This document shows, one piece after another, positions 50,097-60,959 of a DNA stretch of 64,000 nucleotides. Origin of the DNA: Symbiodinium natans (taxonomy: Eukaryota; Sar; Dinophyceae; Suessiales; Symbiodiniaceae); NCBI GenBank assembly GCA_905221605.1, contig CAJNDS010002247.1, forward strand, positions 1-64,000, written 5' to 3'. Position 1 is the stretch's first letter. Each line of letters starts with the position of its first letter. A program made the position numbers and the translations under genes. A model generated the notes under the pieces. It did not search any database and had not been told where the DNA came from. It saw only the letters and a list, made by a program, of their open reading frames with translations.

Positions 50097-51369
50097 GCGT
50101 TCTTTTTTTAAGGGGGGGTTTCAGGTCTAGGGTTCCGGGCTCTTTGCCCTGAAACCTAAAGAAGAGCATCCGAGGAGGGACCCTCATTTGGAGAACCGCC
50201 TGCTAGGGGGCTTGTTCTGAAGATAGATCCCCTTACAGGTACGGGCGCGCAGTAGGATTTAATGCGAGGTTGAGGGTTTGGGATGTGGGGTTGAGGGGGC
50301 AGCAGCCCACTGCACCTACCAATCATCAACAGGAGCTTGCTGCAGAGATTCAGACCTCGGACTCCATTTGAAAAAACCCTGAAAGAGTTCCTGATTCAGA
50401 ACAACCTGCACATAAACCCCAAAACCGATAACCCTAAACTCTAAATCATGAACCCCTAACCACCTTATCTATATGTATGTTTATATATAAACATACATAC
50501 ATACCTTAAAGGCATAGGACCGGTTCGTCGGCATAGGCACAACGGTTCACCAGCATGAGCACCGATGTTTGTCGGAGAAGGATTTCAGGTCCCAGGCGGT
50601 CCAAGGGGCGGTCCCAGGCAGGTCTAGCTAGGTTGCAGGAAAGGTCACAAAAGCGTGTCCTAGCACTTGACAGCACGTCACAGGGTGCGGGTTCCGCCCC
50701 AAAAATCGTTGCGTCACAGGCTAGCGACACCTTTCGAGGTCCAGGAAAATTTCAGAAGGGGCTTCATCAGGTGTTCCAGGGAAAGGTCCCAGGGGGGAAC
50801 TTGCAGGGACTCTCACTGTGCCCTGTTCGAATAGTAGGAGTGCATTTACTAGGGCCTATGCCTTTGGCTTGGGCCTCGTGGCCTTGGGCTTTAGGATTTG
50901 GGGGTATAGGGCTATTGGAGTTTAGGGTTTCGGGGCTTCTGGGCCCCGGGCTGTTGGGTTTAATGCCTAATGAGCCTGAGGCTTTGTGGCTTGAAAGGAA
51001 GGTTGGCGTTCGCAGCGAAACGGCTTTATTGCACTATCTAGGATCTGGACCCTAAGGCCCTACGGCTTATGGATGGAGTGAACTTTCCATCTTCTTAATG
51101 TTACGGGGGTTCTTTGGGCGGGTGATCAAAAGGACTAGCGAAAGCGACAGCATGAGATGCTGAACCCGAAACCCTAAATCCTAAACCCAAAACCTGCCAG
51201 GACTCCGAGTCAGCAGATCCTGGGATAGCTGGAGGGTCACATGGCCCAGGAGTTTCATGTTCTTTGTGTTTCGGGCTCGACCCTTTCGGTTCTTGAAAAC
51301 ATATCCCTTCGATGGACATACTGAGCTTCAGATCGCGTAAGGCTATGTCTTGCAGTCTTTGGGCTCTTG

Positions 51370-51485
51370 GTTTGGCACAGCCCCTTAAACCCAAGCCCTA
51401 AACCCTAAACCCTAAACCCTAAACCCTAAACCCTAAACCCTAAACCCTAAACCTTAAACCTTAAATTTTAAACCTTAAACCCTAC
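51370..51485. repeat. CCCTAAA telomere-like array with CCTTAAA block
   Basis: About ten CCCTAAA, then four CCTTAAA/TTTTAAA variants. Left flank of 51486-51524. Confidence 0.94.
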
Positions 51486-51524
51486 ATCGCAGCTCCAAGA
51501 GGCATCCAGGACTCCCACCCACTC
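51486..51524 (-). CDS. Candidate coding exon, product unknown
   Basis: Minus strand: CCGCCAG|GAG acceptor, exactly 39 nt (EWVGVLDASWSCD), GAT|GTAGGG donor, phase 0 to 0. Flanked left by CCCTAAA and right by TTTAGGG arrays (51535-51640). Confidence 0.5.
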
Positions 51525-51534
51525 CTGGCGGCTT

Positions 51535-51640
51535 AGGGTTTAGGGTTTAGGGTTTAGGGTTTAGGGTTTAGGGTTTAGGGTTTAGGATTTAGGGTTTAGG
51601 GTTTAGGGTTTAGGGTTTAGGGTCTAGGGTCTAGGGTCTA
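51535..51640. repeat. TTTAGGG telomere-like array with TCTAGGG units
   Basis: About 15 units, the last three TCTAGGG. Mirror of 51370-51485. Confidence 0.94.
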
Positions 51641-52574
51641 GGGCTCACGGAGGGAGCTTGTGGGCTCGGGAACCCTGTGAAACCCGAAAACTCGACCTAG
51701 ACCCGTGATATCCCTATAGGCCCTTGGAGTAAACTGCAAGCCCTTTAACCCTAAACCGAAATCCTCCAAAGGAAGTGGTGTTCAGCGCTGACCCATATCT
51801 TTCTACAATGCGTACTTACACATATACATATATATTTATATGTATATCTAAAGCTATATAAACTCTTGGGGCGCTCTGACACTGCTATTCCGGAATTGGG
51901 TCCCCCCCTCCCCCGTCGGCCCCAAATTGCGGCTGCCGCATGCTGGCAACGTGATGTACTCGTAGGGGGCTTGGGGCTGGGTGTATTCAAAACAAGGGTT
52001 CAGGGACTTCACCTTGGGCTTAGGGGGTTCTAAACTTCGCGAGTCCCAAACCCTCACACCACGAGCCCCCAACCCCAAGCTCTAAAAAAAAAGCAACTCG
52101 CCCCCCCCACGCCCTGAACCCTAAGCACCCAACGAAAGCCCTCAGCAAAAGCCCTCAGCCGCAGTGGCCTTGTGTGAGAGCGTCCCCGTGAGCTCCGGCC
52201 CGAGGCGACATCTCCTCACCGGAACTATCGGGCTCAGGAGTTCGGCTTCGGGGTGTGGGCTTGAAGCTTCGGGGCTTAGGGCTTACAAGGCTGGATGGTT
52301 GAAGTGGTTCAGGGTTCGAGTTCCGGGGGGCTTGAAAATCCCATGATAGGTTGGCATTGGTGAAGTACTAGTAATCCCAATAGCCGTAAAAGAAATTCTG
52401 GCAATACTGGTAATAACAGCAGTAGTAGCAATAGTAGATAATAATGGCTATAACCATCATAATCATAAACATACTATTCCTAATTATAATAATAGTAGTA
52501 CTAATATTAACAATAAAAAACTGTAATACCAGACATCAGGCCACCACTGGGTTCAGCTAATCAATGAAACAGAC
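51641..52574. other. Intron-like stretch
   Basis: Overlapping minus frames (51751-52078) and a plus frame (52164-52346) lack splice support. ATA/AATA-rich sequence lies at 52380-52530. Confidence 0.35.
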
Positions 52575-52643
52575 CCTGGCCCGAGCCCTATTCGGGTCGG
52601 CTCTTCGGCCTTCGTGCTGGCCCCGGCATGAGTCCGGGATTTC
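52575..52643 (-). CDS. Candidate basic coding exon
   Basis: Minus strand: CCGAAG|GAA acceptor, exactly 69 nt, AGG|GTCTGT donor, phase 0 to 0. The peptide is EIPDSCRGQHEGRRADPNRA plus RAR. Telomere-like flanks are weak (one CCCTAAA pair at 52668-52681). Confidence 0.5.
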
Positions 52644-52681
52644 CTTCGGGCTTAGGGAAGCAGAAAAACCCTAAACCCTAA

Positions 52682-53640
52682 AGCCTGTAAATAATTTCCG
52701 ACGCCAGAGTCTCGAGCCGATACGGTTTAGGGGTGGAAGGATGTCTGACCACAGAATTAGGGAAGCAAGAATGAAAGTTTCTTGTAGCCTTACTGAGAGC
52801 TAGCCGGGAGCCCTCTACAGCAGCCCTCTTCCCTACTCCCTGAAACCCTGAAATCTTGATCAAGCCGCTTAACCGTGCCTTGCTCCCTGCCCCATCCTCC
52901 CAAGTTCGGGCGTCTTGAAGATGGCGCGGGGCCGACTCTCCTCGGTCCCACGGCTGTTGTCCAAATTACGGCCCCTTGTGGGGTTCCTAGCAACAATAAT
53001 CGGAAGCCGATATCTGGGCGGGCCAAAAGCCCTCCCCCATGAACGCTATAAACCTTAAACCCTAATTAAGCCCTAAGCCCTAAGCTAAGCCGTAAACGCC
53101 TAGACACCCCCCCCTCCCCCCCCTCCCCCCCCCGAAAAAAAAGAAAAAAACCGAAGCGTGACACGAACTTGGAGAAGATGCGAAAGTGCAGGAATGTGTG
53201 GCAAGCTCTGGGGGCGTGCGCATTTTGACCTCTTGTCTAACCAAAATCGGGGTTTAGGGTTTCGGGTTTCGGCTTTAGGGTTTAGGGTTTGGGAGGGCTT
53301 AGGGTGCGACTCTGTGTCCCGATTTCTTGGGAGGCCCACGTGCTTCAGATGCCATCGGAGCATGGTGCAAATTCACTGGCAGCCAGACTCTTCAACAGTT
53401 TCGCATCTTGTCAAACGAGTGTCGGCAGCAGTGCCGGAGTATCGGGATCATTGTCTTTATGACTATGTATATTCTGCTCATCATCATCATCATCATCATC
53501 ATCGTCATCGTCATCATCATCATCATCATCATCGAAAGGACATGTTTGAGGATAAAGGGCTAATGAGAGGTCTTGGGTTTGTAGGGATTAGGACGCCAAG
53601 CCTAGGCTCTGCACTCGAAACCCTCACCCAAGCCTAAACT
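52682..53640. other. Intron-like stretch with simple repeats
   Basis: Minus frames at 52678-53026 and a plus frame at 53158-53637 are unsupported. A C-run with short interruptions is at 53107-53134. (CAT)n at 53478-53533 encodes a His or Ile run in the frames. CCCTAAA-type arrays begin at 53648. Confidence 0.35.
53478..53533. repeat. (ATC)n microsatellite
   Basis: About 18 CAT/CGT trinucleotides. Confidence 0.96.
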
Positions 53641-53647
53641 CTAAGCT

Positions 53648-53758
53648 CTAAACCCTAAACCCTAAACCCTAGACCCTAGACCCTAAACCCTAGACCCTAA
53701 ACCCTGAACCCTGAACCCTGAACCCTGAACCCTGAACCCTAAACCCTAAACCCTAAAC
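53648..53758. repeat. CCCTAAA array with CCCTAGA and CCCTGAA blocks
   Basis: About 16 units. Five to six CCCTGAA units are contiguous (53702-53738), and CCCTAGA units cluster before them. Confidence 0.95.
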
Positions 53759-53879
53759 CCTAATGAGTCCCGAAGCCGCGAGTTCAACGCTGCGCGAAGA
53801 TGCCGCCGGAGTCGCGGCCGCCAGGCCCACTTTGGTGTAGCTGTGGCCGAAGTTCAGCACCACAGCCTGGCCAGGAGAG
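53759..53879 (-). CDS. Candidate exon resembling the N-terminus of an actin-related protein
   Basis: Minus strand: CCTTGCAG| acceptor (or GGCCAG|G). It reads SPGQAVVLNFGHSYTKVGLA, then an Ala/Ser-rich run to a GT in the array (ATTAGG|GTTTAG). Actins and actin-related proteins begin their nucleotide-binding fold with a VV-x-x-G-x-x-x-T/K-x-G-F/L-A pattern (phosphate-1 loop), which this matches. A sugar-kinase-type ATPase would share the pattern. No second actin motif was found in neighbouring islands. Confidence 0.45.
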
Positions 53880-53893
53880 CTGCAAGGGGACCC

Positions 53894-53941
53894 GGGTTTA
53901 GGGTTTAGGGTTTAGGGTTTAGGGTTTAGGGCTTAGGGCTC
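53894..53941. repeat. TTTAGGG telomere-like array
   Basis: Six units, mirror of 53648-53758 across the actin-like exon. Confidence 0.92.
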
Positions 53942-54760
53942 AGGGTCCGATCAAGTCCGATCTGCCCTCCATACTTGGATGGCCTATGTTTAAGGGAGCG
54001 TAGTCGACTAGAACGGAGTTGTAACCAGCACAAACACACACCCAATTAAGAAGGTTCTTTCTTATATACGCAAGGAGCATGTAACAAATGTCTCAAGCGC
54101 CTACCTGCTTAAGGGAGCATGCAACTAACCGCGCGTTCTTGGGGGTACGATTGTGGGGGGGGGGGGGGGGGGGGGGGGCGGGCGGGTGAGGATTGCAGAG
54201 GCTTTACGGATGCGCATTTACCGCTTAGCCAGTGTCACTTTACGTATGACCATTTGTGAAGTGGCGGATTGAGGTGTGAGGCTTTAGGAACTCGGGGTTT
54301 GAAGGGCTTCTGTAAGGTTTCTAGGCTGGAGAGTGAGAAGGGCTTTACTTTCAGGTCCTCCCCTCATGTACTACGACCCGAGGTTTACATGTCGAGCTTC
54401 TGTAGAGTGCAGGGTTCAGGCAGTATAGTGTGTCTACGAGAGCTGTGCTTTTCGAAATCAGATTGAAGATCAGCACATTTCTTGGGCTGACTTCTTCTCA
54501 AGTTGTCATCTGCTGGTACTGGTAGTGCTGCGAGTTGGATGATCGGTTGTTCAGGCTTCAAGGCCTGCCGGAGATATCATTGGCAAGGTTTTTGCAGTGT
54601 ACATGCTGTTCATACGGGTCATAGGGCCATAGGGTTGAAACGGTTTGTAGGGCTTAGAGGCAGCAATCTTGTGACCAGGAGGCAACTCCCTCGTTTAAAA
54701 GGTTGAGAGGCTCAACCCTGCTTAAACACCCTGCTCTCCACCACAGTCAAGATGTCACTG
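53942..54760. other. Stretch without recognised exons
   Basis: A 23-bp G-run at 54158-54180. Plus frames at 54269-54466 and 54503-54706 lack splice pairs. A TTAAGGGAGC(G/A)T word occurs twice (53991 and 54109). Confidence 0.35.
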
Positions 54761-54862
54761 AACCCCAAACCCCAAACCCAAAACCCGAAACCCTCCCTAA
54801 ACCCCAAGCTAAACTCTAACCCGAAACCCTAAATAGCACCAGCTACCCCGGTCCGAAAGGAC

Positions 54863-54929
54863 CTGCTTCTCGGCGAAGAAGGATGTGGCTCGACCCAAGC
54901 CTGGTCACGTGCAATCGAAAAGCGCAGGC
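54863..54929 (-). CDS. Candidate coding exon, product unknown
   Basis: Minus strand: CTCTAG|GCC acceptor, 67 nt (ACAFRLHVTRLGSSHILLRR plus EA), CAG|GTCCTT donor. Two plus frames are also open (HQLPRSERTCFSAKKDVARP; TPVRKDLLLGEEGCGSTQAW). Coding is likely, strand less certain. Flanked by CCCTAAA-type and TTTAGGG-type words. Confidence 0.45.
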
Positions 54930-55295
54930 CTAGAGTTCAGGGATCAGGGTTTAGGGCTTAGGATTAGGGTTTAGGGTAGCCCTAGAGCTAATAAATCTAA
55001 AGCCCCACAACCCTCAAAACCCGACACCAAAACCCTGCAGAACCCCAGACCCGAAAACACCACGAGCGTAAACCCCCTAAAGCGCCCGACTGCCACTATC
55101 GCAAAGGGTTGGACTTGAATGCTCGCGGCCTTAGCTACATCTAAATCTAGGCTTAAGAACTTTCGTGTTTAGGGCCCCTATACCCTAAACCCAAATTCCT
55201 AAACCCTAAGCCCTAAACCCTAAACCCTGGTTCTTCGGGGTTTTGGGCTCAGGGGGTTCAGAATTTAGGGCTCGGGGCTCGGGGATTGAGGGTTT

Positions 55296-55346
55296 TTAGG
55301 GTCGAGGATTCCATGGCTGTGGCCGTTCTTCGGCGAGAGCCTTCAT
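55296..55346 (-). CDS. Candidate short exon
   Basis: Minus strand: TGGACAG|ATG acceptor, MKALAEERPQPWNPRP, then TAA. It may be a start exon or chance. GC donor AAG|GCTCTC is an alternative. Confidence 0.3.
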   Translation of the reverse strand: MKALAEERPQPWNPRP

Positions 55347-55546
55347 CTGTCCAGGGATGTGTCGACTTACAGCAATCCCAGCGTTTCGTTCAGGGGTTGG
55401 GATATGGGCTACTAGAAAGCGTACCACAAACGAGATACCGCGAAGGGCCCGGCATTTAGATTGACCTCCGCTTGGCGTCTCAAAAAAACCTTCTAAGAAG
55501 CCTAAAGCCCGAAAGCTACAGGTGCCGAAGAAGCTAGGAAGATAGG

Positions 55547-55613
55547 AGCCCTAAACCCTAAACCCTAAACCCTAAACCCTAAACCCTAAACCCTAAACCC
55601 TAAACCCTAAACT
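55547..55613. repeat. CCCTAAA telomere-like array
   Basis: Nine to ten perfect units. The island on its right (55614-55700) showed no exon. Confidence 0.94.
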
Positions 55614-55724
55614 GTGCAGGCTTCAGGATTCTGGGGGGCCAAGTATGGGGCGGCCGGGCCTTCGGAAAACGCCAGGGATTCAGGGGTTTTAGGGTTCAGG
55701 GTCCATGGTGCGGTCCCTAAACCC

Positions 55725-55838
55725 GAAACCCTAAGCCCTGAACCCTGAGCCCCAACCCCAAACCCCAAACCCTAAACCCTAAACCCTAATCCCTAAACCC
55801 TAAACCCTAAACCCGAAACCCCAAACCCTGAACCCTAG
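55725..55838. repeat. CCCTAAA telomere-like array
   Basis: About 16 units with CCCCAAA and CCCGAAA variants. Left flank of 55845-55936. Confidence 0.92.
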
Positions 55839-55844
55839 GCTCAG

Positions 55845-55936
55845 GGAAGCCCTGGGCTTCGACTTGTCACTCCCGGCCTCCCATCAACATGGAGCCTCGG
55901 ACGCCTGTGCACAGGGGAAGAAACCCAGAGGAGACT
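55845..55936 (+). CDS. Candidate coding exon, strand uncertain
   Basis: Plus: GGCTCAG|G acceptor, EALGFDLSLPASHQHGASDA and further to KKPRGDC. No clear donor, and the frame ends at TAG in the array. On minus, CACAG|GC with VRGSMLMG and a GC donor is an alternative. Array on each side in the usual orientation. Confidence 0.3.
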
Positions 55937-55945
55937 GTCCAATGC

Positions 55946-56042
55946 TTTAGGGTTTAGGGTTTAGGGTTTAGGATTTAGGGTTTAGGGTTTTGGATTTTGG
56001 GTTTAGGATTTAGGGTTTGGGGTTAAGGGTTTAGGGTTTAGG
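55946..56042. repeat. TTTAGGG telomere-like array
   Basis: About 13 units with TTTTGG and TTAAGGG variants, mirror of 55725-55838. Confidence 0.9.
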
Positions 56043-56084
56043 CCCTAGCTTGTGCGCAAAACAGCCATTCAAGCCCTGTGTTCT

Positions 56085-56196
56085 TAGTAGGGAATGAGGG
56101 AATGAGGTACCCTATATCCCCTACCTACATATACCCTTTGAGGGATTATGTAGGGTACCTCATGCCCCCATTCCCTACTAAGAACCGGGGGGTTCC
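56085..56196. repeat. Foldback element, TTCTTAGTAGGGAATG family, copy 1
   Basis: Left arm GTTCTTAGTAGGGAATGAGG and right arm ending CATTCCCTACTAAGAAC are inverted repeats, with GAGGTACCCTA / TAGGGTACCTC inside. A related copy lies at 58005-58086. Confidence 0.85.
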
Positions 56197-56307
56197 AACC
56201 ATTCAAGCCCTGTAAGCCCTGAACCCAAAGCCGTAGACAAATGCTATAAACCCCAAACCCAAAACCTATAAACCCTAAGCCCTAAACCCTGGACCCTAAA
56301 CCACAGG

Positions 56308-56361
56308 CTTTAAACCTTCAATCGCCAATCAGGCTTTAAACCTTCAATCGCCAATCGCCAA
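56308..56361. repeat. Direct duplication, AGGCTTTAAACCTTCAATCG
   Basis: A 27-bp segment is repeated once in tandem, with an extra CGCCAAT slip. Confidence 0.9.
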
Positions 56362-58658
56362 ACCCTGCAGAGATTCTGCGAAACGCACGAGGCTGAAGCT
56401 CCTTATTGGAGTTTAGGAGGCCCGCAACACAGGAACCGAATTGGGGCTTAGGGGTTTCGGGTTTAGGGTTTAGGCCGGGTTTAGGGTTTAGGGCTTAGGG
56501 CTTAGGGTTTAGGGTTTAGGGTTTAGGGTTTGGGTTTCGGTTGTAGGGTTAAGGCCTAGGCTTGTGCGCAAAACATTTGCAAAGCATTCTGAGCCAAAAC
56601 GCGAAACCCAACAGCGTGCGCCTACTTGGAGGTTCGTGGAAGTAGGGCAAAAGATACCCGTTAAACGGCTGTAACCATAGTTTCCCTAAACTCTAAACCC
56701 TAAACCCTAAACCCGAAACCCCACACCTCCCCCCATCCGCTCTGACAGTTTGGGGTGCTAGAGTAGGGTGTATAGCCTCTTCTTACTCAGGCGCCAAACT
56801 CCTACTTCTGAGGGAGGCACCAAGCCACGCCTACTGTTGAGGGCAGCGCCAAAAACCCCCCCCCATAACGTTCCAAGTCCCAAACCTTTCCATCCGGCGC
56901 TCGGGGAGGCGCCACCCGGCTTCGCCGTGCCTGCGCCTTCCCATTGCTAAAGGGGCGACTCACAATCTGTAGGGCCTTCTTTACAGGGTTTAGGGTGTAG
57001 GGTTTAGGGTTTAGGGTTTGCGGTTCAAGGTTTGGGGTTTGGGGTTTAGGGTTCAGGGTTTCGGGTCTAGGCTTCAGGGTGTTTAGGATCCAGGGTTCAG
57101 GGTTTTGGGGCTTGGGGGCTTGGGGGGGTTGAAGGTTACGGGGGGGTTGTTCTGTTGCTTCGGGCAGCGTTGGTAGGGTGTACGGGGTCTATGGGTTCCA
57201 AGAGGGTTTTCATCAGGCTTGCCGTACAAGTTCGGGAATGCTCCCCAAGCAGGAGGTGTCGGGGTAGCTGGGCATGCGGCCTGGTCAGGTGGTGCTAACA
57301 CCGATGCCTTTTGCCGCGAAAAAGTGGGCTTGGGATGAATAAAGCGAGAGACATGTGGGGCATAACAAGGGCTAAGGCTGCAGAACCTTAGGGTACTGCT
57401 AGGTCCCAGAAACCGGAAGCACAGTGGTGGCATGTTTGTCCTACTTTCGTCGGGCTTATAAGGGCCCGCTGGCTTCGACTTCTTGTCACAGCCATCACGA
57501 AACACATCTTATCCTAACATGGATATCCCCCCCGGCCTCCCCTCGGTCCGACCCTGCAAGCCAGTAGATTTTTTGAGGCTTCTAGGGATTGGGGGGTGGT
57601 CGGGAAGTAATTGGGCAACTGCAGCATCCAAACCTCAACCTACTGGTGCATAAGGGGAGCAGACGAGCAGCTCCCAACAACAATGCCTTTACAATCCGCC
57701 ATCCCAAACCCCCTAAACCCTCTACCCTAAACCTTAAACCCAAAACCCCATACACCGAAGCCCTCAACAAGAATCACTACTTCATGGTTGAGATAATATT
57801 AGAAATTTAAATTTATATCCCTTTTTGGGTTTAAGTACCCTTAAAAATGTAAAATGGTACTCAACTATGACAAACAGGAAGTATAAGTTCATTCATCCTC
57901 GCCTGGGATCTGCAGCTTAGCTGTGAGGCTGCCTTGGCGCAGAGCTTGCAGAGCATTAAGACCCTGGGTTTGATGCGACCTGTTCTTCACCAGTCTTAAG
58001 ACTGGTTCTGAGTAGGGACTGGGGGGATGAGGTACCCTACATGATCCCTTAAAGGGTACCTTATTCCTACTAAGAAGAACCAGCCGGCAGTTAGCAGAAA
58101 ATTGCACCACAGACCTGTACTTGGGTTGTAGGTGGGTTTAGGGCCCAGGGCCCAGGACGCTGAACATGTGGGGACTGCAGTATTAAAACCCAGCAACTTA
58201 GAATTCCCCAAGCCGTACACCTTGGAATCTAAGTCCCTGACCTGTACTCCCTACCTGTAGCCCCAAGCCTACGGACCTACTATACAGTAGGGTACCCCCC
58301 AACTGCCCAAAGCGTGCTAAGCGCCGGGATCCTCGGGCGGGCATTCCTCAACCCTACAGCCTAGGACCCCTGAACCCTAAACCCTGAACCCTAAACGAAA
58401 CCTTACACCAATCAACCCTACAAACCCAAACCCCAAGCAGAAAGTCTCCCAAGCTTTGCCGCTTTGAAGCGCAGACAAGAATCCAAAACACCGAAGCCCT
58501 ATACAAAGCCTGCAGCCCTGAAGCCTCTCAACCACCAACCAATCCGAAAGCCTGAGCCCCAAAACCCTACAACCCTAAAACAGACATCCGGAGACCTAAA
58601 GCCCTAAAACCCCTAGACCTCCCAACGCCCTCAACCCGAAGCCCTAAACATCCCTAAC
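56362..58658. other. Long stretch without recognised exons
   Basis: Arrays at 56453-56540 (TTTAGGG), 56690-56715 (CCCTAAA) and 56986-57066 (TTTAGGG-type). The minus frame 57083-57505 (140 codons, Pro-rich) has no splice site or domain support and is within chance expectation. A foldback lies at 58005-58086. Confidence 0.4.
58005..58086. repeat. Foldback element, AGTAGGGA family, copy 2
   Basis: GGTTCTGAGTAGGGACTGGG...GATGAGGTACCCTAC and AGGGTACCTTATTCCTACTAAG...AACC pair imperfectly. Shares GAGGTACCCTA and CTACTAAGAA with 56085-56196. Confidence 0.75.
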
Positions 58659-58739
58659 CCCTGCAAAGCCCGACGACGTCCAACTCATAGTGCCCAAGTT
58701 GCTGGTACTGGCAGTTGAGCCTCTGGGAGACCCGCCAGC
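58659..58739 (-). CDS. Candidate coding exon, product unknown
   Basis: Minus strand: CAGTGAG|GC acceptor, then WRVSQRLNCQYQQLGHYELD and VVGLCR, with a GT donor at 58658. About 84% of codons end in G or C. The plus strand is also open (PDDVQLIVPKLLVLAVEPLG). No telomere-like array is adjacent. Confidence 0.4.
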
Positions 58740-60892
58740 CTCACTGGGTTTTTAGTGTTTAGGGGTTTAGGCTTTCAGGGAAGAAGTTTAGGCAGTTGTT
58801 TGGGTTTTGTTTGGGCTTCAGCGCCTAAAGTTTCAGGGTTTTTGGGTGTAGCGTGGGTCCATCAGTGGCATATGGTTTGGAGGAGATATCGGAGACCATA
58901 AAGACGCCAGGTTGGGGGTTGAGGGTTGAACCCTATGTGCCTAAACGCATTACGAGCGCCCAACGAACTTCAGGCTTGAAGGCTTGGGAAAGGGGTGCTG
59001 AGTGTTACAGAGCACATCTGTGTGCAGGATGAAGCGGAATTCCTTTTCTGGCTTTTTTCAATTCCCCACGAAAACCCTAAACCCGCCCGCCACCCATCCT
59101 GTCAGTGGCAAGCACTGCCTGATGTCAAGGCTAGCAGCCTCAAAACCAGTGGACGTCAACAGCTCACGCGTATCACCCCAAACCCGACCACATTTGCTGG
59201 TGCAAGTGCTAGAGGGCCCTCCGGCCGGGGCCAGCCGGGTCAGCCCGCACTTATTTGGCCAGGCCCCTGGGACGCTGGGACGCTGGGAGGCCTTTGGCGG
59301 AATCGCTCTGCAATCCCCTAGCAGCCTGTGACATGATGATTCTTCAAGTCTAAGACACATGCTTGAAACCTGCAAAGACAGCCTCTTACCCTCGAAAAAC
59401 CCTGCGGCTTCTGGAGTCTCGGGTCGAAGACATTCTCTAGCGCTGAAATTGAAGTTTCGCTCAAATGCTTTCCCTGAACAATTTCGGAAGCGATGAAAAA
59501 AATCCCTCCGGCCGAAGATGTCCCTCAACGCGAAACCTACAGTCAAACTTCGCTCGGATGCTTCTAGCTTTATGACTTTGTCCCTGCACCTTGGCATTCC
59601 GGACTCGATAAGTAAGCAATGAGAAGGCACTTCCGCCGGAGACCTCCCCCACCGCAAAAAGTTCTCTCCTGCAAGCTACTAAAGTCCTTCACGAGATCTT
59701 TGTCGCCTACAAACCCGAAGCATAGTGTCTTCTGCGGAGGTATGCAATATCGGCTTGGCTGGGTCGGGTTCGGCTGGCTCCGGCTGGCTTCGGTTTTGAG
59801 TAGTGTTTGGGCGGTCTTGGGGTGGGCATGTCTGCATACCACTGCGTGCATACCAGCGCACGACCTCGCGGAGCAAACCCTAACCTTAAACCCTAACCCC
59901 TAACCTGCCTAAACCCTAAACCCTAAGGATCTGGATAGGCCCCGAGCTTGCTCTCACGCCAAGGTACGGCTTTGGGCGACAGGAGCGCTGGAGACTTCGG
60001 CAGAAAGGCCGAAAGCCTGTGTTCAAAAAGCCCGTAGCCCCAAACGGTTTCGGGCTTAGGGTTTTATTAAGGTTTGGGGCTTGGGTTTGGGGCTTAGGGC
60101 CAAACCTTCTTCGACTAAACCCCCGAAACCCCTTGGATGCCATGGATACTGAGTGGAGGGCTAGGGTGGTGACGTGTTGCAGGATGTGGGAAAAGGGGGG
60201 GGGGGGTTGAGGACTTCTTTAGGCTGTATATAGCTCAACAAGACATAACACCAAACAGACCTTCCGTTCCTCTCAAAGTTAGGCCAAGATGGTCCCACAG
60301 TGGCCACATGACAAGGGCCGCTCGAACCCACACATCCGGCAGGCGGGTGTGAAGCGTAACTGTTATAGGAACCCTCTTTTCCCGGGCGTCTTATAATTGA
60401 GCACGCTAACATTGACAACTGTTACATTGACAACTGAACCGGAAATGTTCCAGGAAGGGTCATGGTTTCGGGTTGTAGGTTTGTCGGCTTGGGGTTCAGG
60501 CGTTCCAATCATGTTTGCGATTTTTGAAGACGACGATGTGCCCCAGTTCGGCACTGACATGAAAATACTACCCTAATACTGAAGTTGACATCTCTGTCTC
60601 TATCTCTCTCTCTCTCTCCGTCTCTCTCGCTCGCTGAACTCTGAAGAGGACCCAATAAATTGCCCAGGAAGCGACGGAGCTGAGGTCCTATAAGTCCGAA
60701 AACTCAAATCCAAATCAGACCACCCGCAACATCTGCACGCAGCCCACAAACCTTGCCTCACGGAGAAAGCTTTGTACCCCCTGAACCTATACCACCTGAA
60801 CCCAAATGTGGTTTGGCTACAAGTCCTTTCAAGGGGATGGGCCATTGGGAAAAGAGTCCCCTGAAAAGGGAGTCCTTACGGTAAAGGGAACC
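58740..60892. other. Long stretch without recognised exons
   Basis: Telomere-like units are rare (59877-59925). The minus frame 59058-59657 (199 codons) overlaps plus frames 58995-59331. It is the longest frame here not built on a repeat but has no clear domain or splice pair. Paired CTTCGCTC/GAAGTTTCGC words occur at 59450-59560. (TC)n at 60599-60630. Confidence 0.35.
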
Positions 60893-60957
60893 TGCCTTTT
60901 AGGGTTTAGGGTTTAGGGTTTAGGGCTTAGGGCTTGAGGTTTAGGGTTTAGGGGCAA
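60893..60957. repeat. TTTAGGG telomere-like array
   Basis: About seven units with GCTTAGG variants. Left of the exon at 60960-61096, whose right flank is also TTTAGGG-type. Confidence 0.9.
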
Positions 60958-60959
60958 AC

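Larger units (their letters stand above)
48911..51485. other. Long stretch without recognised exons
   Basis: Poly-G and poly-C runs (49261-49281, 49355-49370, 49865-49881, 49927-49945), (GT)n at 50047-50094 and a TATG/CATA inverted pair at 50470-50503. The plus frame at 50555-51055 (166 codons, MSTDVCRRRISGPRRSKGRS at its start) overlaps a minus frame and has no splice or domain support. CCCTAAA array at 51370-51485. Confidence 0.4.

Noticed and set aside
57083-57505. 140-codon Pro-rich minus open frame
   Set aside because: Within chance expectation, with degenerate telomere-like sequence at its end.
59058-59657. 199-codon minus open frame as a gene
   Set aside because: No acceptor-donor pair, no recognisable domain, overlapping plus frames, and internal repeated words. 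Left as undecided and not listed as a CDS.
15430-60040. Relict dinoflagellate spliced-leader sequence at CCGTAGCC words (15436, 60028)
   Set aside because: Only the first eight bases match; the following TTTTGGCTCAAG part is missing.
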